From assembly GCA_900553115.1 (NCBI GenBank), contig USCF01000022.1, positions 1 through 10,615 of the forward strand: a stretch of 10,615 nt of DNA, read 5' to 3'. The position numbers and the translations under genes were made by a program. The notes under the pieces were generated by a model. That model had not been told where the DNA came from, searched no databases, and was given only the letters and a program-made list of their open reading frames with translations. The stretch is from an uncultured Alphaproteobacteria bacterium. GTDB lineage: Bacteria; Pseudomonadota; Alphaproteobacteria; RF32; CAG-239. Shown piece after piece: positions 1-8,189 of this stretch (positions are counted from its first letter, which is position 1; each line of letters starts with the position of its first letter).

Positions 1-81
1 GTAAACTGTGATATTTTTATTGCATTTTTTTAAGATTGTAATAAATTTTCACTAACTTTTAATTCGCTTAAGTGAGTGTAA
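1..81. other. AT-rich leader upstream of mrcA
   Basis: No open frame crosses this stretch; the mrcA frame holds TAA at 31-33, TGA at 73-75 and TAA at 79-81. It is strongly AT-rich, as expected of a promoter region, with TTGCAT at 20-25 and TAATAA at 39-44. Their spacing of 13 bases is too short for a standard promoter, so I do not call one. The upstream gene lies outside the window. Confidence 0.5.
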
Positions 82-2496
82 ATGCTGAAACTTTTATCAT
101 ATTTAGCCAGTATGGCTTTGTTTTTTTTGATTATTTTGATAATTGGTCTTACCTATGGAATGACCAAAATCAATATAACAATTCCTGATTACCGTCAGCT
201 CGAAACTTATGAACCGCCGGTCACAACCCGTTTGTTTGCCGGTGATGGTCAAGTTATGATGGAATACGCTGCCGAAAAGCGTTTGTTTGTGCCGATTGAA
301 AAAATTCCGGATAAGGTAAAACATGCTTTTATCGCTGCAGAAGATAAACATTTTTATACTCACTCAGGTATTGACTATATCGGTATAGTCCGCGCGGTTT
401 TGGGTAATTTGAAAAAAATCGGCACCGGCCGCCGTCCGGCGGGCGCTTCTACGATTACGCAGCAAGTGGCAAAAAACTTTTTGCTGAGTTCCGAGCTTTC
501 CTATACCCGAAAAATTAAAGAAGCTATTTTGGCGCGCCGTATTGACAAGGCTTTTTCCAAAGATCATATTTTAGAGTTGTATCTGAACGAAATTTATTTG
601 GGTAACCGCGCTTATGGCGTGGCTGCCGCGGCGATGAACTATTTTGGCAAGTCGCTTGATGATTTGACTTTAGATGAAATTGCTTATTTAGCCGCCTTAC
701 CGAAAGGGCCAAACAATTATAATCCTAAAACTCACTATGATGCAGCTGTTGCTCGCCGCAACTGGGTTATCTCACGTATGGTTGAAGATGGGTACGCTGG
801 TGAAAAAGAGGCGGAAGAAGCCAAAAAGCGTCCTTTGAAAGTTGTGGAACGTAAAAGTGGATTTTTGAAGGATACAGAGTATTATAGCGAAGAGGTACGT
901 CGTACGATAAGCCGTAATTTTGGCGATGAAGCGCTTTATCAGGGCGGTTTAATTGTGCGTACTACCATTGATCCGCGTTTGCAGGAAATAGCCACCAAGG
1001 CTTTGCGCAAAGGTTTGCTTGAATATGACCGCCGTCATGGTTGGCGCGGGGCGACAACTTCTATAAAAATTGATGAAAATTACAAAAAAAGCTTAGCAGA
1101 TGCCAAATTAACCAGCGGTGCAGAGGAAAGCTGGAAAAAAGCCGTAGTACTCAAAGTTACTAAAGATAAGGCTGAAATAGAAACTGCTGACGGCGCAAAC
1201 GGGGAGATTCCATTGCCGCTGCTGGCTTGGGCTCGTCATGCCGAAAAAGGGCAGAATATGGGGCCGGTTCCGACTTCGGTGGAGCAGGTTCTGCGCAAAG
1301 GCGATGTGATTTATGTTGAGAAAACCGCCGAAAAAAATAAAGAAAATTATAATCTGCGGCAAATTCCGGAGATTGAAGGCGGTATGGCGGTTATGGACCC
1401 TCACACCGGTAAGGTCTTGGCGTTGGTCGGCGGATTTTCTTTTGCTAAATCGCAATTTAACCGCGCCACACAGGCTTATCGTCAAACCGGTTCTACTTTC
1501 AAGCCGTTTGTTTATTTGACGGCGCTGGAGCTTGGCTATTCGCCGACGGATTTGATTTTGGACGCTCCGTTTGTTTTGGATCAAGGCGAAGGCTTGCCAA
1601 AATGGAAACCGGTTAACTTTTCAAAAAAGTTTTATGGACTTATGACTTTGCGCCGCGGCGTTGAGCTATCCAAAAACCTGATGACAGTTCGTTTAGCGCA
1701 GGATATAGGTATGGATAAAATCGTTGATATGTCAAAACGTATGGGCGTAAACGACCATTTGGCGCCGTACTTGTCATCATCATTGGGCGCCGCCGATACC
1801 AGAGTCATTAATATGGTTGCAGCTTATGCCGTGATAGTAAACGGTGGTAAAAAAGTTCCGCCATATATGATTGAACGTATTCAAGACCGCAAGGGACGTA
1901 CTATTTATCGCCACGAGCAAACACCTTGTCCGGATTGTAAGGCAACAAAATGGGAAAATCAGCCGGTTCCTGATTTTCACGTTGTGCGCGAACAAGTGGT
2001 TGATCCATTGTCGGCTTATCAAATGACTTCTATTCTTGAAGGTGTGGCAACACGCGGAACTGGCGCCAGATTGAACGGCTTGCACCGCCATGTTGCCGGC
2101 AAAACCGGTACAACCAATGAAACTAAGGACGCTTGGTTTGTGGGCTTTACTCCGGATTTGGTAGCCGGCGTTTATGTTGGCTATGATGAACCAATAAGTT
2201 TGGGACGCAGTGAAACCGGCGCTCATTCGGCGTTACCTATTTTTTATGATTTTATGGCAGAAGCTTTGAAAAACACGCCGGATACAAATTTCCGCATACC
2301 GGAAGGAATCAAATTGGTGCGTGTAAATCCGCAAACTGGTAAACCGTCGTCTCCAAGCGATTCGACTGTGATTATCGAGGCTTTAAAACCTGATTTTGAA
2401 TTTAATAACAAACAGCGCGTTATCGGCGATGATGATGACAATATCGCAGGTCCGGAAGATGACGAGAGCGCAGTGCAAATGGGAGGCGAATACTAA
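82..2496 (+). CDS. mrcA: Penicillin-binding protein 1A (bifunctional class A PBP)
   Basis: This enzyme polymerises lipid II into glycan strands and cross-links the peptides in the periplasm, anchored in the inner membrane. The 804-residue length is normal for PBP1A. One membrane segment lies at about residues 8-26. The GT51 glycosyltransferase domain follows (about 50-230), with the AAEDKHF motif carrying the presumed catalytic Glu87, GASTITQQ at 121-128, RKIKEAILARRID at 143-155 and ELYLNEIYLG near 165-174. An OB-like insert probably spans about 310-430. The transpeptidase domain has S471-T-F-K474 (acyl-enzyme serine), S530-K-N532 and K674-T-G676, so both active sites look intact. A CPDC pair at 616-619 sits inside the transpeptidase domain. 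The C-terminus is rich in Asp and Glu. The ATG at 82 is forced because an in-frame TAA lies just upstream (79-81); its ribosome site (AAGTGAG, 70-76) is weak. prfB starts 2 bases after the stop. Also called ponA in many genomes. Confidence 0.97.
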   Translation: MLKLLSYLASMALFFLIILIIGLTYGMTKINITIPDYRQLETYEPPVTTRLFAGDGQVMMEYAAEKRLFVPIEKIPDKVKHAFIAAEDKHFYTHSGIDYIGIVRAVLGNLKKIGTGRRPAGASTITQQVAKNFLLSSELSYTRKIKEAILARRIDKAFSKDHILELYLNEIYLGNRAYGVAAAAMNYFGKSLDDLTLDEIAYLAALPKGPNNYNPKTHYDAAVARRNWVISRMVEDGYAGEKEAEEAKKRPLKVVERKSGFLKDTEYYSEEVRRTISRNFGDEALYQGGLIVRTTIDPRLQEIATKALRKGLLEYDRRHGWRGATTSIKIDENYKKSLADAKLTSGAEESWKKAVVLKVTKDKAEIETADGANGEIPLPLLAWARHAEKGQNMGPVPTSVEQVLRKGDVIYVEKTAEKNKENYNLRQIPEIEGGMAVMDPHTGKVLALVGGFSFAKSQFNRATQAYRQTGSTFKPFVYLTALELGYSPTDLILDAPFVLDQGEGLPKWKPVNFSKKFYGLMTLRRGVELSKNLMTVRLAQDIGMDKIVDMSKRMGVNDHLAPYLSSSLGAADTRVINMVAAYAVIVNGGKKVPPYMIERIQDRKGRTIYRHEQTPCPDCKATKWENQPVPDFHVVREQVVDPLSAYQMTSILEGVATRGTGARLNGLHRHVAGKTGTTNETKDAWFVGFTPDLVAGVYVGYDEPISLGRSETGAHSALPIFYDFMAEALKNTPDTNFRIPEGIKLVRVNPQTGKPSSPSDSTVIIEALKPDFEFNNKQRVIGDDDDNIAGPEDDESAVQMGGEY

Positions 2497-2498
2497 AG

Positions 2499-3615
2499 AT
2501 GAAGGCCGAATTTTATAATTTAATCAATGAAATAAAGCAATCGTTAGAATTGCTAAGGAGGTCTCTTTGACTATGACAATGCTGTGCAGCGCCGCGAGGA
2601 GCTGGAAGCTTTGTCTGCCGACCCCAATCTTTGGGATAATCAGGAAAAAGCGCAAAAACTAATGAGTGAAAAAAACACTCTGGAAGCTTCATTAGACGCT
2701 TATGACGGTTATGTGCGCTCACTCGATGATTATGCCGAAATGGTGGAATTTGCCGAAAGTGAAAATGATGAAGCCATGCTTGAGGAGTTGCAAAACAATT
2801 TAAATGAATTACAGGCAACGGTTAAGCACGCAGAACTAGAGGCTTTGCTTTCGGAAGAGGCCGACGCTAACGACACTTATTTAGAAGTTCATGCCGGCAG
2901 TGGCGGAACCGAGGCTATGGATTGGGCGCAGATGCTTTTGCGAATGTATACGCGTTGGGCCGAAACTCACCATTATAAAGTTGAATACATAGAAGAAACC
3001 GAAGGCGAGGTAGCTGGTTTGAAATCTGCAACCATCAAAATCAGCGGACACAATGCCTATGGCTGGCTCAAGTCAGAAAGTGGAGTGCACCGTTTGGTGC
3101 GTATTTCTCCGTTTGACAGCGCCGCCCGTCGTCACACCAGTTTTGCCTCAATTGGAGTGTATCCGGTGATTGATGACAATATTCAAATAGAAATAAATGA
3201 AGCAGATTGCCGAATTGATACCTACCGTGCTTCCGGCGCCGGCGGTCAGCATATTAATAAAACGGATTCGGCGGTGCGTATTACCCATATTCCAACAGGT
3301 ATTGTCGTTTCCAGCCAAACTCAGCGTTCACAATTTCAAAACCGTGATAACTGTTGGAAAATGCTGCGGGCGCGCTTATATGAAAGAGAAATGCAAAAGC
3401 GTGCCGACAAGGCGCAAGAGGTGCGGGATAATCAAGGCGATAATGGCTGGGGTTTCCAGATTCGCTCTTATGTTTTGCAACCGTACCGCTTGATAAAAGA
3501 TTTGCGCACCGATGCAGAAACAGCCGATGTAAAAGGCGTTTTGGATGGTGATATAGATTTGTTTTTATCGGCCGCGCTGGCGCAAAAAATACAAAATGAC
3601 AATTCTGCCGTATAG
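2499..3615 (+). CDS. prfB: Peptide chain release factor 2 (programmed +1 frameshift)
   Basis: RF2 recognises UGA and UAA in the ribosomal A site and triggers peptide release. Translation starts at ATG 2499 and reads 23 codons to CTT (2565-2567), where the in-frame TGA (2568-2570) interrupts it. A +1 shift continues at GAC (2569-2571) to the TAG at 3613-3615. The joined product is 371 residues, against 365 in E. coli, and its junction ...LLRRSL/DYDNAV... matches RF2 homologues. The stop-codon recognition tripeptide SPF is at residues 203-205 (3106-3114), and the catalytic GGQ is at 248-250 (3241-3249) in the context YRASGAGGQ. Ala stands where E. coli K-12 has the less active Thr246. The gene is probably translationally coupled to mrcA, with GGAGG at 2482-2486 inside the mrcA end. 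An automatic caller would probably start the gene at GTG 2584, which has no ribosome site and loses 28 residues. Confidence 0.97.
2556..2571 (+). promoter_or_regulatory. prfB programmed +1 frameshift element
   Basis: The element reads AGGAGG (2556-2561), a 3-base spacer TCT, then CTT TGA C (2565-2571). This is the known RF2 autoregulatory arrangement: an internal Shine-Dalgarno sequence 3 bases before the slippery CTT, an in-frame TGA, and C after the stop, which makes it a poor terminator. When RF2 is scarce, ribosomes pause at TGA and slip from CUU to UUU, producing full-length RF2; when it is abundant, a 23-residue leader is released. The AGG AGG codons also encode the Arg-Arg of the protein. 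The sequence is seen directly; the mechanism is established for E. coli prfB. Confidence 0.96.
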
Positions 3616-3637
3616 GTTAACATAATTTGGAAAGAAT

Positions 3638-6600
3638 ATGAAAAAGTTATCGCCGCAATTATATTTTCTTCGCAAAACCATAGATTTTTTTATGGTTGGT
3701 ATGTTTGTTGTGATGCTTTTATTTTTGTGGACTTTATATAAAGGCCCGATTTCAGTTCCATATTTAAAGCCATATATCATTCAGGCGCTAAACTATGATG
3801 AAAGCGATTACAGCGTTGGTTTAGGCAAGGTTAACTTGGAGCTGGTGCGTTCAGTTCAGCCGCTGCGCATTACGGCCGAAGATATTAACCTCAAAAAGAA
3901 AGACGGCACTTTTGCCATCAGTGCACCAAAGCTTTATCTGTCGTTCAGCCTGCGCGCTTTGCTAAAAGGTATTATTGCTCCAAGCGATGTTAGTTTGGAT
4001 AATCCGACGGTGTATATTTTTGCCGATTACGGGGTGGAAAAAGAACATATTAACGAGGCAAACAAAAAGAAATTGGCGTTTTATGTCGATAAGTTCAAGG
4101 ATTTTCTGAACAATTATAATTCTCCCGAAAAAATCTATCCGGAAAGTTATGTAAACAACATCAATATTAAAGGCGCTGAAGTGGAATTTCATGAAGTTGA
4201 TTTGGGGCGCAAATGGATGCTTTCGGATTTGAACTTTGAATTTAGCCGCAACTTGGTGAATTTGGAGCTTAACGCCGATGCTTTGGTTAACTTAAATGAT
4301 AAGGTTGCTTCCGTAGGGTTTGAAAGTGAATATCATGCTTCCAGCGATAAGTTGGATTTGGAAGTTTATTTTTCGGATTTGATTTTATCGGATATTATGA
4401 GCAGTTTCGACACCCAGCTGACAGATGAAGAAACGCAATCCGGATTTAGCATTAATGTTCCGGTTAATGGCAAAATCAACACAGAAATAGATGTTTCGGA
4501 TATTTTGCAGCATCCGGAAAATGCCGCCGCCTATTTGAGTGACGCCGTCAAAAAAATCAACTTTGAACTTGATGGTGGTCATGGCTATGTGGCTTTTGAT
4601 AATGATGAAAAGTACAATTATGAAATAGATGAAATGGTGCTGGCAGGAGAGCTTACCGGCGGATTTGATGAACTGAATATTAAAAACGCCGATTTCAAAA
4701 TGGGTGGGCAGACCGCGCAAATCAGCTTTGTTGCCAAGGGATTGGAAAACTATTATCTTGAACATTCGCTTGAAGGTGTAACGGCTGAATTTACCGCTGA
4801 AATTGACGAGTTTTCGTTGGAACATTTATCTCGTTTTTGGCCAAGATACTTAGCCGAACCGGCATGGCAATGGTGTAAAGACGGTTTGACCGGCGGGCAG
4901 GCAAAAAACGGTAAGTTTGTGTTTAAGTTTGGTTATGATAACCAAGCAAAGTCCTTTGGTTTGCTGAGTTTAGACGGTGTTGCCGATTTAGAAGACGGAG
5001 ATTTGCATTATCTGGAAGGAATGCCAGATGTTCATAATGTTTATGGCCGCGCCAAATTTAGTATGCAGAATATTTCTATTGACGTAGATAAAGGAGTTAG
5101 CGATGGCGTTATCATAACCGGCGGCAATGTTAATATTTATGATTTGCACAAAGAAGATAATTTTATTTCTATAAATCTTATTGGTAATTCCAGCATCACG
5201 GACGCGCTGAATTTGATTAATAATCAGCCGCTGAAAATAGCCGCCGGAATGGGAGTTGATCCCAAAACTATTAATGGTAATGTCGATGTGCAATTAAAAC
5301 TTGATTTTGAGCTGAAACAGGATTTAGACGCCAACGACATTAAGGTTGATGTAAAGGCCGATTTGCATGATGTGTCTAACTCAAATTTTGTGCCAGGGCA
5401 TACAATGTCGGCGCAGAATTTATTACTGCTTGTCAATTCTGATGGCTGGAGTTTGAGCGGTGAAGCCAACTATGATACTTTGCCGATAAAATTGGCGATT
5501 AATGAAAAGTTTGCCGAAAAAAAATATAAGAGCAAATGTAATATTTCCTTTAAACTTGATGATGCTGCTAAAAAAGCGTTGGGTTTGGATTGGGCTGTGT
5601 TGCAAGAGCCTAATATTTCAGGCTATGCTTTGGTTGATGCGGATATAACCGTTCAGCAAAATGATGAAATTTCTGTAAAAGTTAAGGCCGATTTGAAAAA
5701 TACGGCGATAGATTTTGCTTATTTGGGTTTTGTTAAGCCTTTGAATCAAGCCTCTAGTGCCAGTGCCGACGTTGTCTTGATAAAAGATAAAATTAAGTCT
5801 ATAAAAAATATCAAACTGCAAAAGTCCGGCTTTAATATTGCCGGAGGATTAACTATGTATCCTAACGGCAGAGTAAAAACAGTGGATATTAATCAAATTA
5901 AAGGGCCAAAAACGTCTGCTCGCGCTAAAGTCAGCCTGAGTGATTCGGCAAATCCATGGCTGAAGGTCGAAATTTCTGGTTTGAGTTATGATTTATCACC
6001 GTTTTTTGAGCAGATTAAAAGTAAGCGACAAAAGAATAATAATCAGCTTCCTGTGCAGGCAAATGATGATGATGGATTTGAAAAGGCGAACAATACCGAC
6101 ATATTTATGACTGTTAACAGCTTGTGGACCAACAATACTACGCCGATTCAAAATTTTGCCGGCAGCGCCAAAATCCGTAATGGTATCGGTATGGAAGAAC
6201 TGCACATGGTCGGCAACTATGGTATTGATAAATCAATTAAATTGAAGTTGGACTATATTCCAAAAGGCAATAAAGAACACTATCTTTCTATTGACAGTAA
6301 CAACGCCGGAAGTACTTTTAAGGTTTTGCGTCTGTATGACAATATGGTTGGCGGAACTATGAAAATTGAGGCTCGCCGCCAAGCCGATAAAAAGTTTATC
6401 GGACATATGCAGGTGCGTGATTTCAGCATTCAAAACGCGCCGGTAGTGGCAAAACTTTTGAGTGTGGCGTCTTTTACGGGCATGCTGGATTTGCTTAAAG
6501 GCGATGGTTTGACCTTTACGCATTTTAACGCACCGTTTGAATATCAATATAAAATATTGACTCTAAAACAGGCTAAAGCCGAGGGCAACGTTGTAGGTAT

Positions 6601-6874
6601 CACCACCAACGGCACCTATAACCGCGCTACCGATGATATTAAAATGAACGGCGTTATTGCTCCGGCTTATAGTATCAACCGCTTTTTGGGTAAAATTCCG
6701 GTGGTTGGCAATCTGCTTGCCAGCAAGGATGGTACGATTTTTGCCGCTACTTATAAAATTACCGGCAACGCCGACGATGCAAAAGTTGATATAAATTCTT
6801 TGTCAATGCTCAGCCCTAACTCATTAAAGGAATGGTATGCAAAAAACTTTGGCGATTCAGCAAGCGGATACTAA
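3638..6874 (+). CDS. AsmA/YhdP-like membrane-anchored protein (DUF3971-type)
   Basis: This 1078-residue protein resembles the AsmA-like group that includes E. coli YhdP and TamB, long inner-membrane-anchored periplasmic proteins thought to bridge toward the outer membrane and help move phospholipids. One membrane anchor lies at about residues 15-33, preceded by basic residues, so the bulk should be periplasmic. The middle is a long beta-rich stretch of alternating hydrophobic strands. A segment around residues 396-425 (RFWPRYLAEPAWQWCKDGLTGG) matches my memory of the DUF3971 signature. The C-terminal 230 or so residues (FKVLRLYDNMVGGTM, LLSVASFTGMLDLLKGDGL, INRFLGKIPVVGNLL) match the AsmA-like C-terminal region of YhdP relatives. 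Length is in the family range (YhdP is about 1266). GGAAAG at 3629-3634 serves the ATG. The gene starts 22 bases after prfB, and its last 38 bases overlap the next gene. Family assignment is strong; the transport role is inferred from homologues. Confidence 0.88.
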   Translation: MKKLSPQLYFLRKTIDFFMVGMFVVMLLFLWTLYKGPISVPYLKPYIIQALNYDESDYSVGLGKVNLELVRSVQPLRITAEDINLKKKDGTFAISAPKLYLSFSLRALLKGIIAPSDVSLDNPTVYIFADYGVEKEHINEANKKKLAFYVDKFKDFLNNYNSPEKIYPESYVNNINIKGAEVEFHEVDLGRKWMLSDLNFEFSRNLVNLELNADALVNLNDKVASVGFESEYHASSDKLDLEVYFSDLILSDIMSSFDTQLTDEETQSGFSINVPVNGKINTEIDVSDILQHPENAAAYLSDAVKKINFELDGGHGYVAFDNDEKYNYEIDEMVLAGELTGGFDELNIKNADFKMGGQTAQISFVAKGLENYYLEHSLEGVTAEFTAEIDEFSLEHLSRFWPRYLAEPAWQWCKDGLTGGQAKNGKFVFKFGYDNQAKSFGLLSLDGVADLEDGDLHYLEGMPDVHNVYGRAKFSMQNISIDVDKGVSDGVIITGGNVNIYDLHKEDNFISINLIGNSSITDALNLINNQPLKIAAGMGVDPKTINGNVDVQLKLDFELKQDLDANDIKVDVKADLHDVSNSNFVPGHTMSAQNLLLLVNSDGWSLSGEANYDTLPIKLAINEKFAEKKYKSKCNISFKLDDAAKKALGLDWAVLQEPNISGYALVDADITVQQNDEISVKVKADLKNTAIDFAYLGFVKPLNQASSASADVVLIKDKIKSIKNIKLQKSGFNIAGGLTMYPNGRVKTVDINQIKGPKTSARAKVSLSDSANPWLKVEISGLSYDLSPFFEQIKSKRQKNNNQLPVQANDDDGFEKANNTDIFMTVNSLWTNNTTPIQNFAGSAKIRNGIGMEELHMVGNYGIDKSIKLKLDYIPKGNKEHYLSIDSNNAGSTFKVLRLYDNMVGGTMKIEARRQADKKFIGHMQVRDFSIQNAPVVAKLLSVASFTGMLDLLKGDGLTFTHFNAPFEYQYKILTLKQAKAEGNVVGITTNGTYNRATDDIKMNGVIAPAYSINRFLGKIPVVGNLLASKDGTIFAATYKITGNADDAKVDINSLSMLSPNSLKEWYAKNFGDSASGY

Positions 6875-7334
6875 ACCTAAAATCGGCGTGGACTTTCATG
6901 GGGTGATAAATACCAAACCGGATTTTTTTCGGGAATTTTGCCGTGAAGCCTTAAAAATTGGTCTGGAAGTTTATATTATCAGCGGCGGACCGCGTGAAAC
7001 AATTTTGGCCTATCTAAATCAATATCAAATTCCCTATACCAAACTTTGGTGCATATTCGATTATTATGAGCAGCGCCATCAGGTAGAATTTTATGACGAC
7101 GGCTCATTTCGTATTGATGATGAACTGTGGAATAAAGCAAAGGCAGAATATTGCAAAGAGCATAATATTTGTATTCATATTGATGACAGCGTTATTTATG
7201 GCAGGGAGTTTGCAACGCCGTATTGCCGTTATGACGAACAATCAAACAGCTGTGTTTTGAACGGGCAGCAAATTTATTTAGCCAATCCGGCGCAGGCTTT
7301 GTCGCAAATTTTAGCACTGTGCCGACAAAAATAA
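6837..7334 (+). CDS. HAD-like protein, function unknown
   Basis: This 165-residue protein has no signal peptide or membrane segment and should be cytoplasmic. It carries a recognisable haloacid dehalogenase fold outline. Motif I is IGVDFHGVI, with the nucleophile position Asp19. Motif II is VYIISGGPRE, with Ser49. A Lys100 or Lys102 could serve as motif III. Motif IV is ICIHIDDSVIYG, with Asp116-Asp117. The residue two after Asp19, normally the general acid/base Asp of HAD phosphatases, is His21, so phosphatase activity is not assured. Only about 30 residues separate motifs I and II, so there is no large C1 cap; the stretch before motif IV (about 68-105, rich in Asp, Glu and aromatics) may be a small insertion. 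AAAGGA at 6826-6831 lies 5 bases before the ATG, supporting this start inside the end of the upstream gene and suggesting translational coupling. I do not recognise a specific family or substrate. Confidence 0.75.
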   Translation: MQKTLAIQQADTKPKIGVDFHGVINTKPDFFREFCREALKIGLEVYIISGGPRETILAYLNQYQIPYTKLWCIFDYYEQRHQVEFYDDGSFRIDDELWNKAKAEYCKEHNICIHIDDSVIYGREFATPYCRYDEQSNSCVLNGQQIYLANPAQALSQILALCRQK

Positions 7335-7341
7335 TTTTAAC

Positions 7342-7371
7342 AAAAAAGCCGACAGGTCAGGTCTATCGGCT
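7342..7371 (-). terminator. Intrinsic terminator of the nagB operon
   Basis: AGCCGA (7347-7352) and TCGGCT (7366-7371) form a 6-bp stem. Three more pairs (AGG with TCT, one G-U) can form inside after a single mismatch. Read on the - strand, the stem is followed at once by six T (the A run at 7342-7347) and then TGTTAAAA, the classic Rho-independent layout. It lies 11 bases past the nagB stop. On the + strand the hairpin is followed by TATTCAAAAATC, which lacks a T run, so it is at best a weak terminator for the mrcA cluster. Confidence 0.8.
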
Positions 7372-7382
7372 ATTCAAAAATC

Positions 7383-8177
7383 TTAAGAAAAATTATTTTT
7401 TTCCAACTCGGAAAAATACTGCACTGTTTCTTGCGAGAGCAGCTCTGTTGCTGTTTTGTCGCAGCCGATAATCCCATGCGGATGATGCTGCAGAGCGGTA
7501 ATCGGCCAAACGTGAGAAACATAGCCCTCAATAGCGTGTTGCACAGCTTGTGCTTTTTTGGCGCCTGTGGCTAAAATCAAAACTTCTTCCGCCTCCATCA
7601 TGGTTTCAATACCAATAGTCAGAGCTACGGTCGGGACTTTGCTCACATCGTTACCAAAAAAACGAGAGTTGGCGCGCAAAGTGCTTGGTGCCAAAAGTTT
7701 GGCTCTGGTGCGAGAGTTTAGCGAAGAATACGGCTCGTTTAAAGCTATATGCCCGTCTTCGCCCAGTCCGCCAATAAATAAATTAACGCCGCCGCAATCT
7801 TTTAAGGCTTTTTCGTATGATGCGCATTCTTTAGAAAAGTTTGTGGTCAAACCATTCAAAAAATGCACATGTTCTTTTTTGACGTTTACAAATTTCAAAA
7901 ATTTATCCCACAAAGCATATTGAAATCCACGTTCATCACCGGCGCCGACGCCAACATATTCGCAGGTGCCGAAAAAGATTACATTTTCAAATGAAACTTT
8001 GCCTTCTTTATAGTATTTTGCCAAAACATTAAACATTCCAAGCGGTGTAGAACCGGATGGCAAGCCCAAAACAAACGGCCTTTTGGGGGTAGGACGGTGT
8101 TTGTTTATTCTATAAACGACATAATCTGCCGCCCAAGAAGATAAATCTTCGTATGTAGGTTTTATAACAACGCGCAT
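7383..8177 (-). CDS. nagB: Glucosamine-6-phosphate deaminase homologue with Asp72 replaced by Cys
   Basis: NagB converts glucosamine-6-phosphate to fructose-6-phosphate and ammonia in the cytoplasm, linking amino-sugar use and cell-wall recycling to glycolysis. The 264-residue protein aligns without apparent gaps to E. coli NagB over the key sites. It has the phosphate-loop motif LGLPSGSTP (38-46), GGLGEDGHIALNEP with the ring-opening residues Asp141, His143 and Glu148, Arg172 in ANSRFF, and Lys208. Residues linked to allosteric control in E. coli (Tyr121, Ser151, Arg158, Lys160, Tyr254) are also present at the same numbers. The striking change is the motif usually written NMDEYVGL, which reads GTCEYVGV. 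The base Asp72 is Cys72 (codon TGC, top-strand 7962-7964), and the following HPESY-type segment is replaced by AGDERGFQY. It may be an altered-activity or divergent deaminase/isomerase. AAGGAG (8185-8190) lies 7 bases before the ATG and overlaps the slyX stop, so the two are probably coupled. Confidence 0.9.
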   Translation of the reverse strand: MRVVIKPTYEDLSSWAADYVVYRINKHRPTPKRPFVLGLPSGSTPLGMFNVLAKYYKEGKVSFENVIFFGTCEYVGVGAGDERGFQYALWDKFLKFVNVKKEHVHFLNGLTTNFSKECASYEKALKDCGGVNLFIGGLGEDGHIALNEPYSSLNSRTRAKLLAPSTLRANSRFFGNDVSKVPTVALTIGIETMMEAEEVLILATGAKKAQAVQHAIEGYVSHVWPITALQHHPHGIIGCDKTATELLSQETVQYFSELEKNNFS

Positions 8178-8189
8178 TTCAGTTCTCCT

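Noticed and set aside
49..75. TCACT...AGTGA inverted repeat before mrcA
   Set aside because: Only five paired bases with a 17-base loop in AT-rich DNA; not distinguishable from chance.
1108..1584. 158-codon open frame antisense to mrcA
   Set aside because: It lies wholly opposite the strongly conserved PBP1A sequence, and its translation resembles no protein family I know.
2584..3615. Independent prfB start at GTG 2584
   Set aside because: No Shine-Dalgarno sequence precedes it, and the upstream 23-codon leader plus CTTTGAC frameshift signal is homologous to RF2.
4385..4825. 146-codon open frame antisense to the YhdP-like gene
   Set aside because: Its composition (Ile, Phe, Asn rich) is what the reverse of this AT-rich coding strand gives; no family features.
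7558..7923. 121-codon open frame on the + strand inside nagB
   Set aside because: It is the shadow of the well-supported nagB frame, with no ribosome site or recognisable domain.
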